A stretch of 64,000 nt of DNA from MSPOR6 sp965209095 (GTDB lineage Bacteria > Poribacteria > WGA-4E > WGA-3G): assembly GCA_965209095.1 (NCBI GenBank), contig OZ242381.1, positions 5,084,001 through 5,148,000 on the forward strand. The letters run 5' to 3'. Shown piece after piece: positions 9,783 through 17,687 of the stretch. Below the pieces are notes generated by a model that saw nothing but the letters and a program-made list of their open reading frames with translations, had not been told where the DNA came from and did not search any database. The first letter of the stretch is position 1. Each line of letters starts with the position of its first letter. The position numbers were made by a program, and so were the translations under genes.

Positions 9783-10502
9783 CTAACCTTTCATTGCTGT
9801 GGTGTAGTTAAGGTTAACTTGTGTCCAATTAACGACATTAGCCCATGCGTCAATATAATCTGCACGGCGGTTCTGGTATTTCAGATAGTATGCGTGTTCC
9901 CATACATCTAATCCAAGAATAGGTGTATGTCCTTCCATCAACGGACTATCTTGGTTCTTAGTTGAATAGATCTGTAACTTCATTTTATCATCAACAACAA
10001 GCCATGCCCATCCCGAACCAAATTGTGTTTTTGCTGTGTTGTTAAATTTCTCTTTTGCAGCATCCATTGAACCAAAAGTAGATTGTAATGCTTCAGCAAT
10101 TTTACCTTTTAGTTCTCTACCACCAGGGATCATTGTACTCCAGAAAAGGGTGTGGTTTGCATGTCCGCCACCACTATTGATAACTGTTTGACGAATTTTC
10201 ATCGGAACTTTATCAATGTTTCGAAGTAAATCCTCAATAGATTGATCTGCTAAATCATGATTATCTCCAACAGCTGCATTTAACTTATTGACATAACCTT
10301 GATGGTGTTTTCCGTGATGGATTTCCATTGTGCGTTTATCAATGTGCGGTTCAAGTGCGTCATAGTCATATCGTAATTTTGGTAGTTCATGTCTATGAGT
10401 ACCATGCTCATGGTGATCTGCATAGATAGTTAACGGGGTTTTGGCAACAAATATACCTGCTAATATAGCACTACTACTCGTCAAAAATTTTCTACGGTTC
10501 AC
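9783..10502 (-). CDS. sodA: Superoxide dismutase, Mn-type, exported
   Basis: A 239-residue Fe/Mn SOD preceded by a leader of about 29 residues (MNRRKFLTSSSAILAGIFVA), which looks Tat-like with RRKFL. Metal ligands are His62 (IHHGKHH), His117 (ANHTLFW), Asp199 and His203 (LDVWEHAYY). The segment NQDSPLMEG and Gly-rich GSGWAWLV match Mn-preferring SODs of the Bacillus type. It converts superoxide to peroxide and oxygen, here probably in the periplasm. It is first in a tight operon with an exported molybdoenzyme. Cofactor assignment to Mn rather than Fe is inferred from motifs. Confidence 0.95.
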   Translation of the reverse strand: MNRRKFLTSSSAILAGIFVAKTPLTIYADHHEHGTHRHELPKLRYDYDALEPHIDKRTMEIHHGKHHQGYVNKLNAAVGDNHDLADQSIEDLLRNIDKVPMKIRQTVINSGGGHANHTLFWSTMIPGGRELKGKIAEALQSTFGSMDAAKEKFNNTAKTQFGSGWAWLVVDDKMKLQIYSTKNQDSPLMEGHTPILGLDVWEHAYYLKYQNRRADYIDAWANVVNWTQVNLNYTTAMKG

Positions 10503-10599
10503 AGTTTTTCCTCACAAAATAGTTTTGATTATATGTTACCAGATAATATTGTTTGTGTCAAGAGTTATGATATATGTAGGTGTGTAGAGTTTTTGTCAC

Positions 10600-10643
10600 T
10601 TGTCTGAACCATGATTTGCAGGATTGATAGATATCCAGGATTA
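10600..10643. repeat. Dispersed repeat, TTGTCTGAACC type, copy 1
   Basis: Begins TTGTCTGAACCATGATTTG and continues with the spaced units CAGGATT and CCAGGATT. The same opening recurs at 43981 and 62347, always between genes, so this is a dispersed intergenic repeat family. Confidence 0.6.
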
Positions 10644-10780
10644 TGAGTCTGAAGTTTCAGGGTGCTATTGATAAGGTAAACTGCTCCGATGTTGTAAAAT
10701 AACGGGCAATCCAAATCAACGATGAATACGTCAAATCAACGGGACCAATGCTAATGGGTGAATACGCGTGTGGTATTCAT

Positions 10781-10848
10781 CGGGGTTAGAAACCCCTCCT
10801 ACAATCATTAATAGGTGCAAATCGGAGTTAGAAACCCTTCCAACAATT
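10781..10848. repeat. Two imperfect direct repeats, GTTAGAAACCC type
   Basis: Two 26-bp units (10781-10806 and 10823-10848) share CGG(G/A)GTTAGAAACCC followed by a TCC(T/A)ACAAT tail, spaced by 16 bp. Part of each unit is self-complementary (GGGTT...AACCC). With only two diverged copies this is not a CRISPR. Confidence 0.65.
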
Positions 10849-10866
10849 GCGAAGAGAAGTGAAACT

Positions 10867-11334
10867 TCATGAATGCTTTTCTTGGAGAACTGGAATTACA
10901 TAACTTCTAATCTCAAATCCTTCTACAGTGTTGTTTTCGGTAATATGTACTGGATTTGAGCGATGGTCAAAAACAACATAATATCCTTCTGATGCCCTTT
11001 CAGATTTTAGGTATGATGCTAACTGGCGTTTACCTTTCTCGAAACTTACTTCCCCTCTCCATACTTTGGTTTCAACGACATATTTTCTCTTATTATGCGT
11101 GATTAATATATCCATTCTACCGCGACCGGTTTGTACCTCAATGTGCATAAATCCACCCACTAATAGGACGAATTGCTCAAGATAAGTTAGGAGTAGATGA
11201 CGACCTACAGAATAGAGTGAAGTGCCGTTTAAAACATATAGTTTACGGTCAATAATCAAGCACCTCCAACCCTTGCATCCGTTCAAGTGCAAATACCCGA
11301 ATATCCTGTCGCAATTCACAAAATCCTTCAACAC
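10867..11334 (-). pseudogene. Truncated PD-(D/E)xK nuclease-domain protein (C-terminal remnant)
   Basis: The 155-codon frame ends in a well-formed PD-(D/E)xK domain: GRGRMDILI with Asp75, then YVVETKVWRG with Glu88 and Lys90, GKRQLASYL and a closing GYYVVFDHR. In the family I know, this domain forms the C-terminus of proteins carrying an N-terminal AAA-like NTPase part. Here that part is missing: the frame runs into the 3' end of the HNH-WYL gene (86-bp overlap) and the homology starts only around residue 36 (LNGTSLYSVGRHLL). No good start codon or ribosome binding site precedes the domain. I therefore read it as a decayed remnant, though a short stand-alone nuclease is possible. Confidence 0.7.
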
Positions 11335-12009
11335 ACAACGTTTCTCCAGATTCGCGATTATTTGGTATGTTTAGGAATCGTTCCGGTATAACCACGCGCG
11401 ACATCCACGTTTTTGCATTCGGTTTCTTGTAATCAAACTGGATCCTATAATTTTTTTCTATCGCATATTGGATTTCATTGAAATATTCGGTGAACTCTGA
11501 CTGTTCCGCCCCCAGCGTAAAACTTCCAAAAAAATCTCCTTTACCATACATACTCTCATGACACGACCTACAAATCAGTTCAAGATTATGTAATTCATTC
11601 GTTCCACCTTCACTCAAAGGGATTTCATGTATCAGATAGAGATGCTGCTCCTTATCACAACTTGCACAGATTGAACCGTTCCGTTGTATAAGGTGATGTC
11701 TACGTTCTTCCCAATCCGGTGGAAAACTCGGTAAATGATCATAGATTGTGTATAAAATGCCTTTAAGTTTCTTCAGTTCATAAGATAGAACATTTTTCTC
11801 ATCTTCTGACATCACTTCGCTATCTTCAACTTCTGTCCGTACAAAGAGTGAAAGAATCAGTTTTGGACTTTGTTTCCGCAAAATGGTCTCTATCTCATCT
11901 TCGCGGATCTGTAATTTGGTTAGGCATGAATCATGAAGAAAGTCCCGTTGGTAAGTGCGATGTCGTATTCATAATCAGCAAATTCCTTACAGACATAGCA
12001 GTAAACCAT
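11249..12009 (-). pseudogene. HNH endonuclease-WYL domain fusion, 5' end frameshifted
   Basis: The main frame (11249-11881, 210 codons from a TTG; first ATG at 11812) holds an HNH motif at residues 56-112, with Cys72/Cys75, His85, Asn99 and Cys104-x2-Cys107-His108. A WYL-like domain follows at 136-210 (IQFDYKKP, SRVVIPERF, VFALERM). The frame continues without a stop to about 11970 but lacks a start. A strong start (GGAGG, 6-7 nt, ATG at 12009) lies upstream in another frame, encoding MVYCYVCKEFADYEYDIAL and ending at 11920. One single-base shift near 11920-11960 would join the two. Either a frameshift killed the gene, or a shorter protein starts internally. WYL domains sense ligands or nucleic acids in defence regulators; the HNH part suggests DNA cleavage. 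Confidence 0.65.
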
Positions 12010-12100
12010 GATAAACCTCCTGATTTGTTTCTCCTACAACCTGCTGCGAAGTGCAATAGTGTATTGACGATAGCGTTTTTTCGGAGAAGTTTTTTTTGCT

Positions 12101-12676
12101 TTATTGCACAAGTTGTGTACGTGCGTAAACCTCTTGCAAATGCAACTCACATTCAATTGAACTAAGCATCACTACATCCCCAACATTGCAATACTCAGTG
12201 AGGATCCACTCAGAATTATGCCGAGAAAAGTGTTCAACCTTAATCTGATCCTGAGCAACGAGTAAGTACTCTTGTAATGATGCAAGTTGCTTATAAAACT
12301 CAAACTTCCCGCCTCTATCAAAACTCTCTGTGGATGGAGAGAGGACTTCTAAAATAACTCTCGGATTTAGGAGCGTGTCGTAAACATTATCCTCAAAACT
12401 CGGTTCCTCACAACTAACAACAACATCGGGATAGAAGTAGGCGTTTGCAGATAGGATTCTAACGCGCATATCACTGCTATGCACTTCACACTTCTTCCCT
12501 TTCAATTGTTCGCGGAGTTCTCCGAATATATCACCCGTTATAAAACTATGTGCACGACTCGCGCCGGACATTGCAACGATATGTCCTCTCCGATATTCAT
12601 GCTTTATAATCGCTTTTCGTTCATAGGCAAGATATTCTTCAGGTGTGAGGTAAGTTTGTGCTAAAGCAGATCCCAT
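12101..12676 (-). CDS. Uma2 family endonuclease
   Basis: A 191-residue Uma2 (DUF820) protein with a PD-(D/E)xK-like fold. Recognisable blocks are LTPEEYLAYE at residues 10-19, the HEYRRGHIVAMSGAS strand pair, the catalytic-type segment FYPDVVVSC (Asp near residue 99) and the RVILEVLSPSTE block (Glu near 129), followed by KFEFYKQLASLQEYLLV. Uma2 genes are amplified in cyanobacteria, Chloroflexi and similar genomes, where their biological role is not settled. It lies in the minus-strand island between the HNH-WYL locus and Zorya. The start ATG at 12676 follows GGAGAAC. Confidence 0.93.
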   Translation of the reverse strand: MGSALAQTYLTPEEYLAYERKAIIKHEYRRGHIVAMSGASRAHSFITGDIFGELREQLKGKKCEVHSSDMRVRILSANAYFYPDVVVSCEEPSFEDNVYDTLLNPRVILEVLSPSTESFDRGGKFEFYKQLASLQEYLLVAQDQIKVEHFSRHNSEWILTEYCNVGDVVMLSSIECELHLQEVYARTQLVQ

Positions 12677-12783
12677 AAAAGTTCTCCAAGATACATGATT
12701 GATAAATGTCTGTATTAGGTGTAATATCTATGTTCTGATAGCCAATTATACCATATTTCAGGACTTAATGTAGGGGAAACTTT

Positions 12784-12830
12784 GAGCAGACAGGGTTATT
12801 TTTTCGGTATTTCTGATGCATTTTATCACA
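12784..12830. repeat. Direct repeat copy 1, GAGCAGACAGGGTT type
   Basis: Opens GAGCAGACAGGGTTA, then a T-run, TTTCGGTATTT and a closing TTTTATCACA. A second copy with the same blocks and small indels is at 13303-13352, 519 bp away in the same orientation. Confidence 0.6.
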
Positions 12831-12957
12831 TGTGTTAAGGATGTAACATTAAAGTTACTTGTTTTTTTGTCATAATTTTGACACAATTTGAAAAGTGTCC
12901 TCGATGCTGTAGTGACAAGGGTTCATGTTGAATTTTTAAGGTTGATAAAAAACAAGT

Positions 12958-12999
12958 AAAAACAAGTAAATCGGGTTTTTCTTGATTTTACTTGTTTTT
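12958..12999. terminator. Terminator-like hairpin with T-tract
   Basis: A perfect 13-bp inverted repeat, AAAAACAAGTAAA at 12958-12970 and TTTACTTGTTTTT at 12987-12999, with a 16-nt loop. The stem is A/T-rich and ends in a run of seven T, with A-runs at the other end, so it could act on either strand. It is too A/T-rich for a strong stem. A third ACTTGTTTTTTT copy at 12857 suggests a repeat origin. Confidence 0.45.
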
Positions 13000-13302
13000 T
13001 TATTGCTATCATTTTGTATCATCTGGTTTGTGGACCGTTGTTTTCCTCAAATTTCGGGATTCTGCTGTTTTTCTTATGATGGTCCCGTTCTTTTCCTTCA
13101 TCATGAGGGTGTCTGCGTTATATTATAGTAGACGATGGTTGGGTTTTGTTGATATTTAGGTGTTTAAAACAATAGATTTCATGTATATTTGAGGTAGTGT
13201 TTTCATAATGTTTTAATGACATTGACGTTCCATTGGATCGCCGATATGAACTCATAGTAATATTCAGAAATGGGTTATTCTTAGAACGTAAATAACCTTG
13301 TT

Positions 13303-13352
13303 GAGCAGACAGGGTTTTTTAGTTTTCGGTATTTTGGTCGTTTTTTATCACA
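13303..13352. repeat. Direct repeat copy 2, GAGCAGACAGGGTT type
   Basis: Second copy of the unit at 12784, beginning GAGCAGACAGGGTTTTTT and containing TTTTCGGTATTTTGG and TTTTATCACA. It ends about 40 bp from the 3' end of the HNH gene of the Zorya operon. Confidence 0.6.
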
Positions 13353-13392
13353 ATATAGTGATAGATATTGACCTATCAAATAAGTCTCTTCT

Positions 13393-14331
13393 TCAAAACG
13401 GTATATCTTCATCTGTAGTGTTGCCTTGGGAAAAAGAAAAGGCATTATCTTTCTGCACCGCAGTAGGAGGCCAATTTTGAAGTTCTGTCTGATTAAGGGT
13501 TTGTGGTATATCTCCGTATTTCCTTATGAATTCCTGATATTCTGAGGTGGTTGTTAATTGGCTATGTTTTCCTCCTTCTTGTTTTGAATGGCAGCGAATG
13601 CATAGGACAATTAAGTCTTCCAACTTGTTGTATCGCGTTCCTTTGATATGATGAGCATGGAGAAAACGCCGATCAGATCGTTCTGTTCCTAAATCAATGT
13701 TGCACGCCTTATTCTGACATGTCCAATTAGCGTTTTTGCGACAAAGCCATGAGAGAAATCTCCAAGCTGCAATGTAATATTTTCCATCAGTTCTTATTAT
13801 ATCGATTGTAAGCGGTTCATAGCCATCGTCAATGGCATTAAACCAATCTGATAATGGAAATTCATTAGGTTCAATTACAAATTCAGCCTCACCATTGATA
13901 TAGGACTTTAGCTCAAGCTTTTCCAAACAGAATTCACATACAATTAATTTATGTGTTTCCAATTTTTCAATTTTAGGATTACCTGACATATTTAAAATGA
14001 ATTCACCAGTTACCGGTCTGCCGACACCCTCTTCGTACTTCCCATAATTATGATATCTTTTCCTATTTGAATTGACTACTTTACAGTTTACAACGTGGTA
14101 CTTAGGTAACTTCTTTCGTATATCAAAATACGATTTTGCATTTCTAATATAAAGTACTACATGTTGGCGTTTGTATAAGAGCGTTCCATCAGAATCAACT
14201 ATCACTTCATCAGGTCTATTTATAGTTATACCTTCAATTAATTTTCTCTTTATGTCTGGGATATATTGTGCTCCCATCAACTCGCGCAATCTATTTAATC
14301 CGTTGTTATTTCTAAAGTCTGGTAAATTCAC
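13393..14331 (-). CDS. zorE: HNH endonuclease, ZorE-like effector of a type II Zorya system
   Basis: A 312-residue protein whose C-terminal third is an HNH nuclease: Cys205/Cys210, HAHHIKG at 225-231, Asn235 and CIRCH at 244-248, a zinc-type ββα-metal fold. A second CxxC (Cys132-Cys135, VCEFCLEKL) in the middle may bind another zinc or be structural. The N-terminal part is unrecognised. It overlaps the zorB stop by 4 bp (ATGA), so it is coupled to zorB. In type II Zorya the ZorA-ZorB membrane motor is paired with the HNH protein ZorE, which is thought to attack invading DNA. Assignment as ZorE rests on this context plus the HNH domain, not on full-length recognition. Confidence 0.75.
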   Translation of the reverse strand: MNLPDFRNNNGLNRLRELMGAQYIPDIKRKLIEGITINRPDEVIVDSDGTLLYKRQHVVLYIRNAKSYFDIRKKLPKYHVVNCKVVNSNRKRYHNYGKYEEGVGRPVTGEFILNMSGNPKIEKLETHKLIVCEFCLEKLELKSYINGEAEFVIEPNEFPLSDWFNAIDDGYEPLTIDIIRTDGKYYIAAWRFLSWLCRKNANWTCQNKACNIDLGTERSDRRFLHAHHIKGTRYNKLEDLIVLCIRCHSKQEGGKHSQLTTTSEYQEFIRKYGDIPQTLNQTELQNWPPTAVQKDNAFSFSQGNTTDEDIPF

Positions 14332-15086
14332 TCGATTACCTCTCCACTACCAAATTCTTTAAGAAGTTCTTGAATTTCGTCAATTAGTTTTTCAGATTTT
14401 GTTACAACCCTAAACTCCACACGACGAGATTCTTCTCTGTTCTGTTCCCCATTTGGATCAATGATTAATTTGCTTGAAGACAAACCATTCGCTGTCAAAA
14501 ATTTCTTAATCCATTCTTTATTATCTATTATGGTAGGATGTCTAATTTCAAGGACATACTGAAGGACATTTCTTGCACGATCCTGTGACAACTCCATATT
14601 ATTATAGTAAGCTTCATCTATGCCTACTCTATCAAACCATTCGCTTGATGTGTGACCTTCAATTCGGATTTCAGCAATACTTTCTCTGTACTCAGGTTTT
14701 GTAAGAATTGCAATATATCGTGGGAAAAAATTTCGTAATACGTTTCTAAACTCATAAGGAACTCTTGCATCTCCTTGTGAGAAAGGTTTCTTGAAGCGTA
14801 TTGATAGAGATTCGGCACTTAATTGACCTTTCCAAATTGTTCTAAATTGTCGTTCCTTCATTGGGGTGCCTTCAAATTCATCGTGCAATTCTTTTGACAG
14901 ATCTTCATGCAGATTTCTGTAAGCACCCAGAAGATTTTCAATTTGATCTGTTGTACGGTTGCTATGCATCATATAGCTGATAGCAATGAAAAGAAATATT
15001 ACCATTAAACCTGCCATTACATCAGATATGGATACCCAATGTTCTTCAGTTTCTTTTTCTCTTAAACCAAATAGATTTTCTAACAT
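14328..15086 (-). CDS. zorB: ZorB, MotB/OmpA-like stator subunit of Zorya
   Basis: A 252-residue inner-membrane protein. After a short cytoplasmic N-terminus, one TM helix at about 20-38 carries Asp22 (SISDVMAGLMVIFLFIA), the position of the ion-relay aspartate in MotB-like stators. A peptidoglycan-binding OmpA-like domain spans roughly 90-230, with EGHTSSEW, SQDRARNV and RRVEFRV as its core blocks. With ZorA it should form an ion-driven motor that senses phage attack at the envelope. It begins 20 bp after the zorA stop and overlaps the HNH gene by 4 bp. Confidence 0.88.
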   Translation of the reverse strand: MLENLFGLREKETEEHWVSISDVMAGLMVIFLFIAISYMMHSNRTTDQIENLLGAYRNLHEDLSKELHDEFEGTPMKERQFRTIWKGQLSAESLSIRFKKPFSQGDARVPYEFRNVLRNFFPRYIAILTKPEYRESIAEIRIEGHTSSEWFDRVGIDEAYYNNMELSQDRARNVLQYVLEIRHPTIIDNKEWIKKFLTANGLSSSKLIIDPNGEQNREESRRVEFRVVTKSEKLIDEIQELLKEFGSGEVIE

Positions 15087-15106
15087 TAGAATGGTCTTCC
15101 AGTTCC

Positions 15107-17083
15107 TTAATCTTGAATATCATTTGTTATTTGAACAATATCTTTAAGTCGTTCAGTTAATGGTTCATAGTCCTCTGCAAACTTATTTGAAAGACTTGTG
15201 AGTTGTCCAACTAACCCATTCAGCGATTCCTCTAATGCCTTTTCAAGACCAGCCTGCAGAGTGTCTACCTGGGATTGCATGGTATTAACGCTTTCTCTAA
15301 GAACACTATCCAATTGATCAGATTGAGCTTTCAAGGCACGCAGCTGCTGATTAACACTATCCTGGGAATTTTCAATGGACTTATTTACATTCTCAGAAAA
15401 GTTATCTGAAAAATCGTTAATCGGTTTTTCTAATTGTTGGGATAGGTTCTTAGTGAATTCCGATGTTGATTCAACAATTTGCTCTGCACTTTCCTTAAAT
15501 ACTTGATCGATTTGCCCTTTGATGTCATCTACGACCCCAATGGCTTGCTGATATGATTTATTCAAGGCAGTTTCAAATCCTTCATGAATTTCCTTAAATG
15601 CTTGACGTTGTTCGTCTAAGTTCTCATTTGATTCATTGATGGATGTCTGGACTGTTTCTGAGAACTGTTTTGTTATGTTACTGAGCTGGTTAGATGTTTT
15701 ATCTACAGATTCCTGTAATGAATTAAATTGCTGCTCAAATGCCCTGCGTTGTCCTTCCATACTTTCATTAGAATCTTCAATCGACTTTTCAACAGTCTCT
15801 GAAAAACCTTTTGTTAATTCATTGATTGATCTTCCTATGATTGGCATTGCGTTTTGGACGTTCCTGCTCATTTTGTCAAATGTTTCCAATTGACCATTTA
15901 GGGTATGTAGGATAGGATCCAGTTTTTCTGAACAATTTACGATACTTTCGCTTCGTATTGCTATCTGGTTTGATGATTCAGCAATGGATTCGATTGATTT
16001 ACGCGATTCTTCAATGCCCTTCACAGCAACCTGGAATTCTTCAGTCAGTTTTTCTAAGTTTTGACGGTGCTCCTTCTGCCATTCCACCATACTGTCTACT
16101 GCTTCATTGAGATGTTTGAAATTTTCACCAAATTGATTAACCATATTCGTGTTGAATTCATCAATCACTGTCTTAAGTGCTTTTATCAATTCCTCAGTAG
16201 CAAGTTTACTGAAAGATTCTGAGACATTGTTAGAAAATGTTTCAAATTCTGTTCTTAACCTATTATGCTCATAAGTGATGTTCTTGGTTAATGTCTTTAA
16301 TTGTATGAAAGTCTGATTCTGTTTGTCTGTTACTGCAGTCTGTAAATCTGCTATTGATTTGCGAGTTTGTATACCTTCATCTTTCTGTAAATTCGCTACG
16401 GAATCTATCTTTGCAGATACAGTTGAAGTCAAGCTCTGTAATCCATTAAGAACACTTGTGTCTTCGTTAGTTAGAGAATCTCGTATAATGGTAAGCGTTG
16501 GCAAAACCTTCTCGTTCAGAATATCACTCATAGTCTCTTTATCCTTCTCAAGTGCTTCCACCAGATTTGCAACTTGAGAAGGAAGATCGTTTTCTCCATG
16601 CTTCACTTGCGGTTCCAGTACAGTTTTTAGTTCACTACTAAGATCTCTAATGAACTCATCTCTCTCTTGCTTAATCGGACTGTTCTTCTGTCTCGCTTGA
16701 GCAATAGGTGATATTACACCCTTTAGGATAAGCGCAGATCCGATACCAACAATAGAAGTCCCAAAAGCGAATTTGAGCCCTTTCAGTAATTCTGAAATGC
16801 TTTCTTGCATCATAGAGGAATCAGTCGTGAATTCCTGGAGACCAGCGAATATCCCAATGAATGTACCTAAAACACCTACAATAGTTAAAATTGAGGCTGC
16901 TGTATTTGTATGTGTATGCCAACCCTTCTTCCACCACAAAACGCCTAACACGACTAATAAAACGCCAATTTGAAAATATACATATCTGCGCGTGAATAGA
17001 TCTGAAATCAAGGAATTCGCTACCAACCAAAGAACAAACCCAATACCTAATAGTATAAAACCTTTGTATATGAATTTCCTCAT
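15107..17083 (-). CDS. zorA: ZorA, MotA-like membrane protein with long coiled-coil tail (Zorya)
   Basis: A 658-residue protein with four TM helices (about 5-25, 34-52, 62-82 and 106-125) and MotA/ExbB-like sequence LTIVGVLGTFIGIFAGLQEF. A cytoplasmic tail of over 500 residues follows and is predicted coiled coil by its heptad pattern. The segment EFNTNMVNQFGENFKHLNEA is typical of ZorA. The tail between about 415 and 600 contains diverged repeats of F-S-x-x-V-x-x-S-I-x-x-S-x-x-S/N. In Zorya, ZorA forms the pentameric motor and its tail is needed to relay the signal to the cytosolic effector. The start ATG follows GAGGAGG with 4 nt spacing, a strong site. It heads a zorA-zorB-HNH operon. Confidence 0.9.
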   Translation of the reverse strand: MRKFIYKGFILLGIGFVLWLVANSLISDLFTRRYVYFQIGVLLVVLGVLWWKKGWHTHTNTAASILTIVGVLGTFIGIFAGLQEFTTDSSMMQESISELLKGLKFAFGTSIVGIGSALILKGVISPIAQARQKNSPIKQERDEFIRDLSSELKTVLEPQVKHGENDLPSQVANLVEALEKDKETMSDILNEKVLPTLTIIRDSLTNEDTSVLNGLQSLTSTVSAKIDSVANLQKDEGIQTRKSIADLQTAVTDKQNQTFIQLKTLTKNITYEHNRLRTEFETFSNNVSESFSKLATEELIKALKTVIDEFNTNMVNQFGENFKHLNEAVDSMVEWQKEHRQNLEKLTEEFQVAVKGIEESRKSIESIAESSNQIAIRSESIVNCSEKLDPILHTLNGQLETFDKMSRNVQNAMPIIGRSINELTKGFSETVEKSIEDSNESMEGQRRAFEQQFNSLQESVDKTSNQLSNITKQFSETVQTSINESNENLDEQRQAFKEIHEGFETALNKSYQQAIGVVDDIKGQIDQVFKESAEQIVESTSEFTKNLSQQLEKPINDFSDNFSENVNKSIENSQDSVNQQLRALKAQSDQLDSVLRESVNTMQSQVDTLQAGLEKALEESLNGLVGQLTSLSNKFAEDYEPLTERLKDIVQITNDIQD

Positions 17084-17687
17084 ATAACCTCCTCGTATAT
17101 CTTAATAAAACGTGGGTTTGATAAATCATATTCTTGTATTCGATATGGTTAGAAAACCACATCTACTTCTGTGGTAAAAGTCTCGTTCATAGGTATTTAG
17201 CACAGCATATCTCTTACACCGAACTTACGAAAAAATGCCTATTTGTTCAAGACAGTCGGTGTGGTTTCCTAACCCCCAACTATTGGAGGAGATTTCAAAC
17301 CCAATACTATAAGTTATCCCAATTATCTAAACATGGAATGGACGGACCAACGCAAAGACACATTTTGCCTTAATCAGTAAATTCTTGTGCAGACAATAGA
17401 CAACACCTCGCAAATTAACACATAAGGAACACTAAGACTCCCTACAATGTTAATCAAGACATATTGTCAATATAACATCTATTCTCTGATAATTATGTAA
17501 TGTTTTGTTGGGTTCCCGATTTTTCCAACTAAATTTTAAACCGTTAAATTGTGTGCCAAACGGGTCTAATACATTAGATTAACACATTGCCCTATTTTCA
17601 TCAAGTATTAATCAAGCTCACGTTAATAAATGAACGTGAGTTCAATAAAAATCAAGTGTAAACTTGTGTTGAGTTAAGCCATAGAGA
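17084..17687. other. Gene-free stretch upstream of zorA
   Basis: No convincing gene in 604 bp. An 8-bp inverted repeat with an 8-nt loop (CTCACGTT / AACGTGAG) lies at 17617-17640, downstream of the amidotransferase gene, without a T-run. The zorA promoter must be here. A TTGACA on the minus strand near 17470 has no acceptable partner -10 element. Confidence 0.5.

Larger units (their letters stand above)
10503..10866. other. Gene-free stretch with dispersed repeats
   Basis: No credible gene is seen in these 364 bp. It holds a TTGTCTGAACC-type repeat at 10600-10643 and two GTTAGAAACCC units at 10781-10848, both annotated separately. The SOD promoter must lie near 10510-10570, but no well-spaced consensus was found. 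Confidence 0.6.
12677..13392. other. Gene-free 716-bp stretch downstream of the Zorya operon
   Basis: No frame here looks coding. It is rich in T and A tracts and holds two copies of a 47-50 bp direct repeat and a strong hairpin, annotated separately. The repeats lie on either side of the hairpin, so the stretch may be the remains of a small mobile element at the island boundary. Confidence 0.55.

Noticed and set aside
10541..10561. Fur-like site before the SOD gene (GATAATATTG)
   Set aside because: Only the left half resembles a Fur box; the right half does not match.
10528..10561. Promoter TTGACA/TATAAT for the SOD operon
   Set aside because: Both hexamers exist on the minus strand, but the spacer is 22 nt, too long for sigma-70.
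10781..10848. Possible CRISPR array from two direct repeats
   Set aside because: Only two diverged units with a 16-bp gap, no cas genes, and the unit recurs as a dispersed repeat type.
11848..12165. 105-codon plus-strand frame over the HNH-WYL 5' region
   Set aside because: It runs antisense to the HNH-WYL and Uma2 genes and has no start signals.
17134..17373. 79-codon plus-strand frame upstream of zorA
   Set aside because: No ribosome binding site, odd composition (Cys, His and Tyr rich) and no family resemblance.
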